From Glo-17 sp964637835 (GTDB taxonomy: Bacteria > Krumholzibacteriota > Krumholzibacteriia > LZORAL124-64-63): DNA of 64,000 nucleotides. Below, in pieces: positions 36,442-44,703 of this stretch. The stretch covers positions 1 through 64,000 of the forward strand of contig CAZWYF010000018.1 of NCBI GenBank assembly GCA_964637835.1, given 5' to 3'. A program made the translations under genes and the position numbers. Each line of letters opens with the position of its first letter. The first letter of the stretch is position 1. A model generated the notes under the pieces. It worked only from the letters and a program-made list of their open reading frames with translations, had not been told where the DNA came from and did not search any database.

Positions 36442-37267
36442 CCTTCACTGCTCCCCGCGTCAGCCCCTGGACCATGCGCCGCTGGAAGACCAGCGTCAGC
36501 GCCACCACCGGCAGGGTGGTGACGGTGGCCGCGGCCATGATCTCGCCCCAGGGCACCTGCCCGTGCAGGCCCTCGAACAGGGCGATGCCCACCGGCAGCG
36601 TGCGCGCGGCGTGGTCGGTGGTGAGCATGAGCGCGAAGAGGAACTCGTTGAAGGCGAAGATGAACGCCAGCAGCAGGGTGGAGAAGACGCCGGGTGCGGC
36701 CAGCGGCAGCACCACGTACCGCAGGGCCTGCAGGCGGGTGCAGCCGTCCACCAGCGCCGCCTGGTCCAGTTCCCGCGGGATGCGCGCGAAGTAGCTCACC
36801 AGCACCCACACGGCCAGCGGCAGGGTCCAGGCGGCATACGGGAAGACCAGCGCCTGGTGGGTGTTGATCCACCCCAGCTGCGCCATGGCCCGGAAGAGGA
36901 ACCCCAGCAGGCTCACCGGCGGGAACATGGACAGCGCGAGCACGCCCACCAGCACGGCCGCCTTGCCGGGCAGCGGCAGGCGCGTCAGGGCGTAGGCGGC
37001 GAGGGAGGCGACGGCCACCGCGAGCACCGCGCTCAGGGCCGCCACCACCAGGCTGTTGCGCACGTAGGCCAGGAAGTGCGCGGTGGGGTCGGTGAGGACC
37101 GTGCGGACGTGATCGAGGGTGAGCGCCAGCGGCACGTCGGCACGCAGGAATTCGGGCCGCGAGGCCAGCCCGGTGGTCACCATCACCGTCAGGGGCGCCA
37201 GGCAGAATCCCGCCGTGGCCAGGATGCCCAGGCCGAGCAGGAGCTGGCGCGTCCGCCGCTCGCTCAC
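36437..37267 (-). CDS. Sugar-type ABC transporter permease, MalG-like
   Basis: 276 residues from a GTG at 37267 that overlaps the stop of the upstream permease (GTGA). Six predicted helices. The cytoplasmic loop that docks on the ATPase reads LDQAALVDGCTRLQALRYVVLPLAAPG, the EAA motif of MalG/CUT1 permeases. Later FNEFLFALMLTT and QGLTRGAVKE are typical of carbohydrate permeases. Third gene of an import operon (binding protein, two permeases); an ATPase gene is missing, as in systems sharing an MsmX-like ATPase. Confidence 0.88.
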   Translation of the reverse strand: MSERRTRQLLLGLGILATAGFCLAPLTVMVTTGLASRPEFLRADVPLALTLDHVRTVLTDPTAHFLAYVRNSLVVAALSAVLAVAVASLAAYALTRLPLPGKAAVLVGVLALSMFPPVSLLGFLFRAMAQLGWINTHQALVFPYAAWTLPLAVWVLVSYFARIPRELDQAALVDGCTRLQALRYVVLPLAAPGVFSTLLLAFIFAFNEFLFALMLTTDHAARTLPVGIALFEGLHGQVPWGEIMAAATVTTLPVVALTLVFQRRMVQGLTRGAVKE

Positions 37268-38172
37268 GACAGCTCCCTCCCGAAGCGCCCGAGCCGCACC
37301 ACGACCAGGGCCAGGGCGAAGGTCGCCAGGAAGAGCACCGTGCTCGTGGCCGCGCCATAGCCCAGATCGCCGGCACTGTAGTGCTCGTAGGCCAGGAGAG
37401 AGAGCGAGGTGGTGGCGCCGCCGGGCCCGCCGCCGGTGAGCACGTAGATGACGTCGAAGATCCGCAGCGCCTCGATCATGCGGAACAGCGCGGCCACCAC
37501 CAGCACCGGCCGCAGTAGCGGCAGCGTGATGGCCGTGAAGCGACGCCACCGCGAGGCGCCGTCCACGCGCGCCTGCTCGTGCAGCGTGGCGGGGATCTGG
37601 GCGAGGCCGGCGAGCAGGATGATGGCCACGAACGGCGTGGTCTTCCAGGCGTCGGCCACCAGCAACGCCAGGAACGACCCCGCCTCGCTGCCCAGCCAGT
37701 GCACCGGCGGCTCGGCGAGGCCGAGGCGCTGCACCAGCCAGCTGGCCGCGCCGTGCTCGCCGCTGGCCACGATGCGCTCGAAGACCCGCCCGGACACCGC
37801 CGCGGGGATGGTCCAGGGGATGAGCACCAGCGCCCGCAGCAGGCCGCGGCCGCGGAATCCCTGGTTCAGCACCAGGGCGATGCCCAGGCCCAGCACCAGC
37901 TCCAGGGGCACGGATGCCAGCATGAACAGCAGGGTGAAGCGCGCGGCCTGCCAGAAGGCGGGGTCGTCCAGGAGGCGGGCGTAGTTGCCCAGTCCCACGG
38001 CCGCCCGCGGCAGGAAGACCACGTCGCGGAAGGTGCTCTGGATCACGGTGCCGACCACCGGGACCAGCACGAGCAGGCCGAGGAGCAGACCCAGGGGCAG
38101 GAGGTAGCCCGCGGCCCGCCGCCAGTGGGTCAGGGCCGGGCCGGCGAGGCTGGCGTGGCGTTCAGCGGCCAT
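37264..38172 (-). CDS. Sugar-type ABC transporter permease, MalF-like
   Basis: 302 residues from the ATG at 38172, chosen over the upstream ATG for its GGGAGG site six bases before; it starts 11 bases inside the binding-protein gene. EAA motif LHEQARVDGASRWRRFTAITLPLLRP. Further CUT1 signatures: ALRIFDVIYVLTGGGPGGATTSLS and the first loop YARLLDDPAFWQAARFTLLF. Six membrane helices. Forms a heterodimer with the downstream MalG-like permease. Confidence 0.88.
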   Translation of the reverse strand: MAAERHASLAGPALTHWRRAAGYLLPLGLLLGLLVLVPVVGTVIQSTFRDVVFLPRAAVGLGNYARLLDDPAFWQAARFTLLFMLASVPLELVLGLGIALVLNQGFRGRGLLRALVLIPWTIPAAVSGRVFERIVASGEHGAASWLVQRLGLAEPPVHWLGSEAGSFLALLVADAWKTTPFVAIILLAGLAQIPATLHEQARVDGASRWRRFTAITLPLLRPVLVVAALFRMIEALRIFDVIYVLTGGGPGGATTSLSLLAYEHYSAGDLGYGAATSTVLFLATFALALVVVRLGRFGRELS

Positions 38173-39568
38173 GCGCGCGACCTCCCTCGTCACGGTCGCC
38201 GCCGCGCCCCGGCTCGCCGGCGGGTGGCGGCCCGGGCGCCGCGTAGTACCGGGCGAGGGCCGCGATCTCGCGCTCGGCGGCCGCCAGGGCGTCGGCGGGC
38301 GCGGCCCGCCCGGAGATGGCGGCGCTCAGGTGCCGCTGCAGCACCCGCGACATCTGCGGGTACCAGGGCACGGTGGGCCGGGGCCGCGCGGTGCGGAAGG
38401 CCGCCGCCAGCCGCGGCAGGTGGGGCAGTTCGCGGACCAGGTCCGCGTCGGCGTAGAGGTCGCGGCGGCCCGGATTCCAGCCGAGGCGGCGGACCATGGT
38501 CTTCTGCGTCGTCCGCGAGGTGAGCCAGCGCACGAGGCGGACGGCCTCCTCGCGGGCATCGCTGAAGCGGGAGACCCCCACGTGCCAGCCACCGAGCGTG
38601 CCGGCGCCGGCCCCTGGCCGCGGCCCCGGCAGCGGGCCCACCCCCACGTCGCCACGCACGGGGGATTCCGGTCGCTGGTGCAGGGACCAGGCGTAGGGCC
38701 AGTTGCGCTCGAAGAGCGCGTCGCCGCGCTGGAACCTGGCGCGAACCTCCTCCTCGCGCATCTCCGTGCTGGTGGCGGGCGGCGAGATCCGGTGGACGTG
38801 GATGAGGTCGTGCATGAGTTCCAGGGCGTCGCGGTTGGCCGGCGTGTCCACCTGCCAGCCCTGGTCGGTCTCGCGCAGGCCGCCGTCCCTGCCGGCGAAT
38901 TCCAGGAAGTTGACCACCAGCCCCTCGTACGGCGCACCCTGCCAGAGGTGGCCGAAGAACCGGGGATCGTCCCGACGCTCGGCGGCCTGGACGGCCTGGG
39001 CCATGGTCACGAGCTGGTCCAAGGTCTCCGGCGGGCCGGCCAGGTCATGGGCGGCGAGGAGATCCTGCCGCCAGTAGAGCAGGCCCACGTCGAGATAGAC
39101 CGGCAGGGCGACCAGGTCCCCCTGGTGCCGGTCCACGGCGTCGAGGATTCCCGGGAAGAACGCCGCGGTGTCCGCCGCGGCCTCCGGCAGCGGCGCCAGC
39201 CAGTCGGCCGCGGCGAACAGGCCGATCCAGGCCACGTCCATGAGGAAGACGTCGGGATCGCGACGGCCGGCCGAGAGCGCCACGATCAGCCCCTGCCGCT
39301 GCTGCGCCGTGTCCGCTGGCTGGCGCAGCAGCTCGATCACCACACCGGTGCTCTCGCCGTAGGCCGTGGCCATCTCCTGCCAGACCGCCAGCTCCGCCGG
39401 CGCGCCGCCCACGGCGAGGACCAGGTCGGCCGGCCGGTCGTCGCAGCCGGTCGCTCCCAGCGATGCCAGCAGCGCCGCCGCCACCGCCAGCGCGGCCAGG
39501 GCGTACCTCCTGCGGCCGGCGGCTGCCGCTGGCGCGACGGTCGAGATCCGGGCGGCGGAAGGTTCCAT
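38162..39568 (-). CDS. ABC transporter substrate-binding lipoprotein, sugar type
   Basis: 468 residues from the ATG at 39568; an in-frame ATG at 39598 is also possible, and neither has a good ribosome site. Basic n-region, then a lipobox (SLGATGC), so it is anchored in the membrane. Family 1 solute-binding features: TGVVIELLRQPADTAQQRQGLIVALSAGRRDPDVFLMDVAWIGLFA and a late FSDAREEAVRLVRWLTSRTTQKT. The region LFERNWPYAWSL is typical of the hinge. The last 30 residues (PPPAGEPGRGGDRDEGG) are a disordered tail not seen in ordinary binding proteins. First gene of the importer; substrate probably an oligosaccharide or polyol. Confidence 0.87.
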   Translation of the reverse strand: MEPSAARISTVAPAAAAGRRRYALAALAVAAALLASLGATGCDDRPADLVLAVGGAPAELAVWQEMATAYGESTGVVIELLRQPADTAQQRQGLIVALSAGRRDPDVFLMDVAWIGLFAAADWLAPLPEAAADTAAFFPGILDAVDRHQGDLVALPVYLDVGLLYWRQDLLAAHDLAGPPETLDQLVTMAQAVQAAERRDDPRFFGHLWQGAPYEGLVVNFLEFAGRDGGLRETDQGWQVDTPANRDALELMHDLIHVHRISPPATSTEMREEEVRARFQRGDALFERNWPYAWSLHQRPESPVRGDVGVGPLPGPRPGAGAGTLGGWHVGVSRFSDAREEAVRLVRWLTSRTTQKTMVRRLGWNPGRRDLYADADLVRELPHLPRLAAAFRTARPRPTVPWYPQMSRVLQRHLSAAISGRAAPADALAAAEREIAALARYYAAPGPPPAGEPGRGGDRDEGGRAHGR

Positions 39569-39778
39569 GCCCACACCATGAGCGAACCCGGTGCCCATGT
39601 CGAGGCGCCACGAGCGATGACCCGGCCCTGGACGCGGCCATGGCGGTGATCGCCGACTCCTTCTATCGTGTTTGCCTGACGGCCCCGGGGCGCTTGCCAC
39701 CACATCCGAAGACGCCTCCTCCCCATCGATCCCCCGCCCTCGTGGGCCTTTTCCGGATAACCAGTCAGGAGACCGAAC

Positions 39779-40384
39779 ATGCATCCGATCCGCGTCTTGA
39801 CCGTGGCCGCCCTGATCGCCATCACCGCCTCCGTGCCCGCTCTCGCCCAGGAGCACCCCGGCGCCACCGAACACCCTCAGGCCACCGAACACCCCAAGGC
39901 CACCGAGCACCCCGAGGCCAGCAAGAAGTCCGCGGACGGGAACGACCTCGTCACCGTGGCCCGGCACGCGGACGGCTTCGAGACCCTGGTGGCGGCCATC
40001 GAGGCCGCGGGCCTGGTGAACGTCCTGCAGGGCGAGGGCCCCTTCACGGTCTTCGCGCCCACCGACGCCGCCTTCGCCAGCCTCCCCGACGGCACGGTCG
40101 AGAACCTGCTGAAGCCGCAGAACAAGGCCAGGCTCACCAGCATCCTCACCTACCACGTGATCGAGGGCAAGGTGATGGCCGCCGACGTCAAGAGCATGAA
40201 GGCCGGGACCGTGCAGGGACAGGACCTGAGCATCGAGGTGAAGGACGGCACGGTGATGGTGGGCGACGCGAAGGTGATCGAGACCGACATCATCGCCAGC
40301 AACGGCGTGATCCACGTGATCGACGGCGTGCTCATGCCGCGGCCCGCCGACCAGGCCAAGCCCAGGGACCATCCCGGCCACTGA
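39779..40384 (+). CDS. Secreted fasciclin (FAS1) domain protein
   Basis: 201 residues with a signal peptide (VLTVAALIAITASVPALA) and AGGAG upstream. After the cleavage site comes a short repeat, EHPGAT-EHPQAT-EHPKAT-EHPEAS (6-residue unit, four copies). One FAS1 domain follows with both conserved boxes: VLQGEGPFTVFAPTDAAFASLP (H1) and IIASNGVIHVIDGVLMP (H2), and the central YH motif in LTYHVIEGKV. Likely periplasmic or surface adhesion. The His-containing repeat might bind metal, which is speculation. It is divergent from the ABC importer. Confidence 0.92.
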   Translation: MHPIRVLTVAALIAITASVPALAQEHPGATEHPQATEHPKATEHPEASKKSADGNDLVTVARHADGFETLVAAIEAAGLVNVLQGEGPFTVFAPTDAAFASLPDGTVENLLKPQNKARLTSILTYHVIEGKVMAADVKSMKAGTVQGQDLSIEVKDGTVMVGDAKVIETDIIASNGVIHVIDGVLMPRPADQAKPRDHPGH

Positions 40385-40486
40385 ACCGACCAGCACGCCA
40401 GCCCCTGCGCTCGCACCTGACGAGGACGCTGGCGGCCGCGACCCGGCCGCCGGCCCTCGACCTCGCCATCCCCGGGAGGGATCACC

Positions 40487-41845
40487 ATGCAGACGCCCGC
40501 CTCCACTCGCGGCCCGGCGGTCCTCGCCACCGCCCTGATCGCCCTCGGCCTCTTCCTGCCGGCCGGCACGCTCGCCGACACCGGCGACGACGCGCCCCCG
40601 GTGGTCACCGGGGACATCAAGGAACAGATCGAGATGCACATCGCCGAGGAGGTGGCGCGCGGCGAGGGCTACTTCCGCGTGCCCTTCGCGGGCGAGGACC
40701 TGGAGCTGAAGCTCGTGCGCGTCCACGTGGAGTACCTGGCCACCCTCGAGCCCGGCCGCCACTTCGCCTGCGTGGACATGGCCAGCGCCGACGGCGAGTT
40801 CTACGACATCGACTTCTTCCTCGCCGGCGATCGCGACGGCATGACGGTCACCGAGACCTCCGTCCACAAGCGCAACGGCCAGCCCTTCTATCTGTGGGAG
40901 CAACAGCCGGACCGGACCTGGGCCCGCGCGGCCGTGGACGACGCCTCCGATGAACTCCTGGGCGTGATCACGGGGCAGGACGCGTTCGAGTTCCGCTACC
41001 AGGCCACCGTCCCCGAGCTCGAGTCCGGCGCCCGCTGCTGGATCCCCCTCGCCCGGACCGACGACTTCCAGACCGTGACCGTGCGCGGCATGGACCTGCC
41101 TGGCGAGCACCGCATCCTCACCGATCGGGACCACGGCAACCAGGTGGTCTACCTCGAGCTCTCGCCGGCGGACGCCGGCAAGACGCTGGAGATCGTCTAC
41201 GACGTGGTCCGGCGCGAGAAGGGCGCCTATCCCGGCGACGCGGATCAGGCGCAGCGCTACCTGCGTCCCGAGCGCCTCGTGCCGGACGACCCCACCCTGG
41301 CCGCGGTCGCCGGGCAGGTGACCGCCGGCCTGGACAGCGACCTGCAGCGTGCCCGCGCCCTGTACGACCACGTGATCGACGAGATGCGCTACATGAAGTT
41401 CGGCGACGGCTGGGGCCAGGGCGATGCGGTCTACGCCTGCAACACGCTCTACGGCAACTGCACCGACTACCATGCCTACTTCATCGGCCTGGCCCGGGCC
41501 GCCGGCATCCCGGCCCGCTTCGCCATCGGCGCCTCCATCCCCTCCTCGCGGGACGAGGGCGGCACCGACGGCTACCACTGCTGGGCCGAGTTCCACGCCG
41601 ACGGCCAGTGGTATCCCGTGGACATCAGCGAGGCCGACAAGTTCAGCGCCCTGAGCATGTACTTCTTCGGGCACCACCCGGCCAACCGGCTGGAGTTCAG
41701 CCGCGGCCGCGACCTGGTGCTCGACCCGGGTCCGGCCGTGGGTCCCATCAACTTCCTGGCGTACCCGGTGCTCGAGGTGGATGGGTTCCCCCGGCGCATG
41801 AGCACCATGTTCCTCTACGAGCGCCAGGGCGGGCGCGAGAGCTGA
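40487..41845 (+). CDS. Secreted transglutaminase-like protein
   Basis: 452 residues, GGGAGG before the ATG and a signal peptide ending near ADTGD. The N-terminal half is a beta-rich domain of unknown type; residues of about 280-400 are a transglutaminase/protease-like core with the catalytic Cys in LYGNCTDYHAYFIGLARAAGIPAR, His in DGYHCWAEFHADG and Asp in YPVDISEADK. In bacteria such enzymes are usually thiol proteases or cross-linkers acting in the periplasm; which one cannot be judged. Co-oriented with the fasciclin gene 100 bases upstream, but probably separately transcribed. Confidence 0.88.
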   Translation: MQTPASTRGPAVLATALIALGLFLPAGTLADTGDDAPPVVTGDIKEQIEMHIAEEVARGEGYFRVPFAGEDLELKLVRVHVEYLATLEPGRHFACVDMASADGEFYDIDFFLAGDRDGMTVTETSVHKRNGQPFYLWEQQPDRTWARAAVDDASDELLGVITGQDAFEFRYQATVPELESGARCWIPLARTDDFQTVTVRGMDLPGEHRILTDRDHGNQVVYLELSPADAGKTLEIVYDVVRREKGAYPGDADQAQRYLRPERLVPDDPTLAAVAGQVTAGLDSDLQRARALYDHVIDEMRYMKFGDGWGQGDAVYACNTLYGNCTDYHAYFIGLARAAGIPARFAIGASIPSSRDEGGTDGYHCWAEFHADGQWYPVDISEADKFSALSMYFFGHHPANRLEFSRGRDLVLDPGPAVGPINFLAYPVLEVDGFPRRMSTMFLYERQGGRES

Positions 41846-41872
41846 ATCGGCGGGGAACTTTCTCGTGTTTTA

Positions 41873-41891
41873 CGGGTATCCCTTATACCCG
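41873..41891. promoter_or_regulatory. Inverted repeat in the leader of a small acidic protein gene
   Basis: CGGGTAT-ccctt-ATACCCG, 7-bp arms, 49 bases upstream of the ATG at 41940 in a short AT-rich patch. It could be an operator or a hairpin ending the upstream transcript; no -35/-10 pair is convincing. Confidence 0.35.
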
Positions 41892-41939
41892 AACCGGGAT
41901 TCACCCCCGGCGCTCCGTTCCTCGAGCAAGGGATGCACC

Positions 41940-42140
41940 ATGTTCGCCAGCGACCTCGGCCTCGGCCCCCGCGCCACGAGTCCCACCGGCCGCCGTGCGG
42001 CCGCCCGGCTCGGCGGCACCACCATCTATCTGGGCCCCTGCCGCCGCTGGCAGCAGGTGCTGCAGGTGCAGCTCGAGGCCCTCCAGGACGACGATGAGGA
42101 CGACCTCGGCGCGTTCGACGATCTCGAACCCGACGGCTGA
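41940..42140 (+). CDS. Small acidic protein of unknown function
   Basis: 66 residues, ATG at 41940 preceded by AAGGGA. No signal peptide. An N-terminal half rich in Gly, Arg and Ala (GPRATSPTGRRAAARLGG) is followed by a hydrophobic/aromatic patch (TIYLGPCRRWQQVLQVQLEAL) and a C-terminus of Asp/Glu (DDDEDDLGAFDDLEPDG). No family recognised. Supported by a separate leader with an inverted repeat and by the lack of a competing gene; codon use is in line with the neighbours. It may be a short regulatory or chaperone-like protein, but this is not shown. Confidence 0.5.
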   Translation: MFASDLGLGPRATSPTGRRAAARLGGTTIYLGPCRRWQQVLQVQLEALQDDDEDDLGAFDDLEPDG

Positions 42141-42189
42141 CCGCCCCGCCGCGGACGCCCGATGGCACTCATCCGGCGCCAGATGGCAC

Positions 42190-44541
42190 TCATCTGACCA
42201 GGGTCAGCTTCCGCGTCCCCACCTGCCCGGAGATCTCCAGCCGGGCGAGGTAGACGCCGCTGGCCATCGCCTCGCCGCCGTCGCCGCGCCCGTCCCAGGA
42301 CACGACGTGCGGCCCGGCCGCGAAGGCGCCGGCGTGCAGCGTGCGGACCAGTCGCCCCTGGGCGCTGTAGATCCGTAGCGCCCCCCGCCCCTGCCGGTGC
42401 ACGGTGAACCGTAGCTCGGTCCGCGGGTTGAAGGGGTTGGGCACGGTGGCCAGGCGCAGCGGCTCCGCGGCCGGCACCTCCTCCACCGCCGTGGGCCCCT
42501 GCAGCACGTCCGGTCCGATCACCTGCGGGTTGCCGGCGGCGTCGAAGGTGTAGGGATCGATCCGCAGGCCGCGGTTGCCCAGGAACCCCTCGTACACGCC
42601 GTCCAGCAGGTACTTGTACTCGATGTCCAGCGGGCCGCCGGCGGGGAAGACCACCGCCCGGGTGTAGACGCCGTCGTCGGCCGTCTGGTCGGGGTCCACC
42701 CCGTCGTCGGCCATGGGGTTGAGCGAGGGGATGTCCCAGCTGAACACCGGCGGGTCGCCCACCTCGGTGCCGTTGACGGCGAGGAGGCTGCCCTGGTGCG
42801 GCACGCCGGTGGCGTCCAGCTGGAAGACCACCTCCACGTCGCGGTAGCTGATGGTGCAGAAGTCCCAGGGGTAGACCGGCAGCACCAGCGGGCCCAGCTC
42901 GCCGCCCACCACGTCGAACTCCGCGTCGTCGAGGAAGACCTCGCGGTCGCCCTGCCCGTAGCACTCGTATTCCCCGTTCAGCCGGAACTTGTAGGTCACG
43001 TCCTGGCGCGAATCCGCCGGGAAGGTGACCAGCGCGGAGTAGATCCCGTCGCCGGCGACCGCGTCGGCGCCCGCGCCGTCGTCGGCCATGACCACGGCCG
43101 GGGGCCAGGCCTGGTCCAGGGGCGCCACGTTGCCGGCCACCGCCACGGTATCGGTGGCGCCAGGCGCCACGTCGTTCATGTCCACGAAGAAGAACACGTC
43201 GATGGCGTGCACGGTGAAGTCCGCCGGATCCTCGTCGTTCCACCAGACCTCGATGAGGTCGCTGTCGCTGCCATCGCGCGAGAGGGTGTGCGTGCGGTTG
43301 CCCGGCAGGGGCTCGTAGGTCTCGCAGTCGTGTGCGAACTTCCACTCGAAGGTGGCGCTGGCGCCGCCCTCGCCGTCGCCGGGCGCCCAGAAGGTGCCCG
43401 ACCACCGGTAGTCGCCGCCGCCGAGGTCGTCCATCTGGGCGCCGTCGCAGAGGGCCCAGGTGAGCGGCCAGGTGCCGCCCTCGACGGTGAAGCCGTCCGG
43501 GGGCGAGGAGCTGTCCTCGAGGTAACGGCTCATGTGGCCGAGGAACGTGACGGTCTTCCAGAGGAACTGGCCGCTGTCCTGATCGGCGATGGTGTTGCCG
43601 GCCAGGTCCTGGACGCCGGCGACGGTGAGGGTGTAGAGGTCCGCGCTCACCGGCAGCGGGCCGGCGAGGGTGAGCAGGACGCGGTCGGCCTGCAGCGGGT
43701 CCACCGCCGCCGCGGTGATGGTGGCGCCGGGCAGGTCGTAGTTGCCAGGGACCTCGGCAGAGGCCGCGGCCACCGGCTCGCTGAAGCGGACGAAGGCCTG
43801 GTCCTGGGCGCTCATGCCCACCAGCTGGACCGCCGGCGGCTCGGTGTCGGTGGCGTCGAGGATGGTGTGGGCGTGGTACGCGGTCATGGGGACGGGCGTG
43901 TCCACGTCGAAGGTGGTGCCGTCGGGGGTGGAGAGCTGCACCGCGTCGTTGGCCGCGGCGTCGAGGGGGCCCCTGGTGTTGCCGTCCTGGGTGACCCACA
44001 CCTCCACGTTCACCACGTCGCCCGGGGCCACGCCCAGGGTGCTCAGCAGGATGGCGTACTCGCGGAAGCCCGTGCCGGTGGGCACGCCCAGCGCGCCGGG
44101 GCCCGCGGCGATCGGGTCCCAGCTGCCCGGACCGGGGTTCCACTGGTAGCTCGCCTGCCAGTCGCTGTCGAGGTTGATGTAGAACATGAAATCCGGCCGC
44201 GTGGCCGCGCCGCTCCACTCGAGCTGGCGGGACCAGGGGTCGTCGGTGCCGCCGGCGGGGGTGTTCACGTCGATGGCCACGCCGAGCTGGACGGTGCCCC
44301 AGCCGCCCTGGTCGTGGGCATAGCCGAGGTAGAGGTTGCTGGCGTCGTTGGTCAGGTAGACGTCACCGAGGTCGATGGTCGCGAACTCGGTGTCGCCGCC
44401 GTCGGCGTCCACCAGGTTGGCGGCGTCGAAGTCGTTGACGCCATCGATGGCGATGGTCTGGACCACCTGGGCGGGGGCCGCGGTCGTGGTGGCGAGCAGG
44501 AGCAGCGCGACCCAGGGCAGCACGGATCGTGGCGTGCGCAT
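42190..44541 (-). CDS. Large modular secreted protein with FlgD-like tail
   Basis: 783 residues; AAGGAGG before the ATG. Signal peptide WVALLLLATTTAAPAQ. First module (about 25-200) resembles family 9 carbohydrate-binding domains: DGVNDFDAANLVDADGGDTEF, TNDASNLYLGYAHDQGG, GVAIDVNTPAGG. Next an Ig-like SbsA-type segment (QDQAFVRFSEPVAAASAEVPGNY...AGNTIADQDSG). Then two or three choice-of-anchor X type units with repeated ADDGxxxD...DGIYSALVTFP and DDGVDPDQTADDGVYTRAVVFP patterns, which look like starch-binding-like beta sandwiches. The tail has PNPFNPRTELRF and ends RKLTLVR. Probably binds glycans at the surface. The leader carries a CCTCGC microsatellite. Confidence 0.8.
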   Translation of the reverse strand: MRTPRSVLPWVALLLLATTTAAPAQVVQTIAIDGVNDFDAANLVDADGGDTEFATIDLGDVYLTNDASNLYLGYAHDQGGWGTVQLGVAIDVNTPAGGTDDPWSRQLEWSGAATRPDFMFYINLDSDWQASYQWNPGPGSWDPIAAGPGALGVPTGTGFREYAILLSTLGVAPGDVVNVEVWVTQDGNTRGPLDAAANDAVQLSTPDGTTFDVDTPVPMTAYHAHTILDATDTEPPAVQLVGMSAQDQAFVRFSEPVAAASAEVPGNYDLPGATITAAAVDPLQADRVLLTLAGPLPVSADLYTLTVAGVQDLAGNTIADQDSGQFLWKTVTFLGHMSRYLEDSSSPPDGFTVEGGTWPLTWALCDGAQMDDLGGGDYRWSGTFWAPGDGEGGASATFEWKFAHDCETYEPLPGNRTHTLSRDGSDSDLIEVWWNDEDPADFTVHAIDVFFFVDMNDVAPGATDTVAVAGNVAPLDQAWPPAVVMADDGAGADAVAGDGIYSALVTFPADSRQDVTYKFRLNGEYECYGQGDREVFLDDAEFDVVGGELGPLVLPVYPWDFCTISYRDVEVVFQLDATGVPHQGSLLAVNGTEVGDPPVFSWDIPSLNPMADDGVDPDQTADDGVYTRAVVFPAGGPLDIEYKYLLDGVYEGFLGNRGLRIDPYTFDAAGNPQVIGPDVLQGPTAVEEVPAAEPLRLATVPNPFNPRTELRFTVHRQGRGALRIYSAQGRLVRTLHAGAFAAGPHVVSWDGRGDGGEAMASGVYLARLEISGQVGTRKLTLVR

Positions 44542-44556
44542 GACGGTGCCTCCTTG

Positions 44557-44592
44557 GCGAGGGCGAGGGCGAGGGCGAGGGCCAGGGCGAGG
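44557..44592. repeat. GCGAGG hexamer microsatellite in a 5' leader
   Basis: Four perfect GCGAGG units, one variant (GCCAGG) and one more perfect unit. On the coding strand of the leftward gene they read CCTCGC and sit directly before its AAGGAGG ribosome site (44550-44556). Confidence 0.85.
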
Positions 44593-44637
44593 ACCGCGCC
44601 GGTCGCCGGGATGGGGCTTCCCGGAGACCGGACGAGC

Positions 44638-44667
44638 AGCGTATCAGATCGCGGCGGGTCCGTTCAA
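44638..44667 (-). promoter_or_regulatory. Possible extended -10 promoter for the 42190-44541 gene
   Basis: Minus strand: TTGAAC (44667-44662), 18-base spacer, TACGCT (44643-44638) preceded by TGA, giving an extended TG-n -10. The start near 44631 would put the hexamer repeat inside the leader. Confidence 0.4.
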
Positions 44668-44703
44668 GCGGCATCGCCGCGAGGCCGGAAGGGGGCGGCC
44701 GCC

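Noticed and set aside
40150..41677. Leftward extension of the binding-protein frame to 1171 codons
   Set aside because: The upstream part is antisense to the fasciclin and transglutaminase genes; the lipoprotein signal near 39568 marks the true start.
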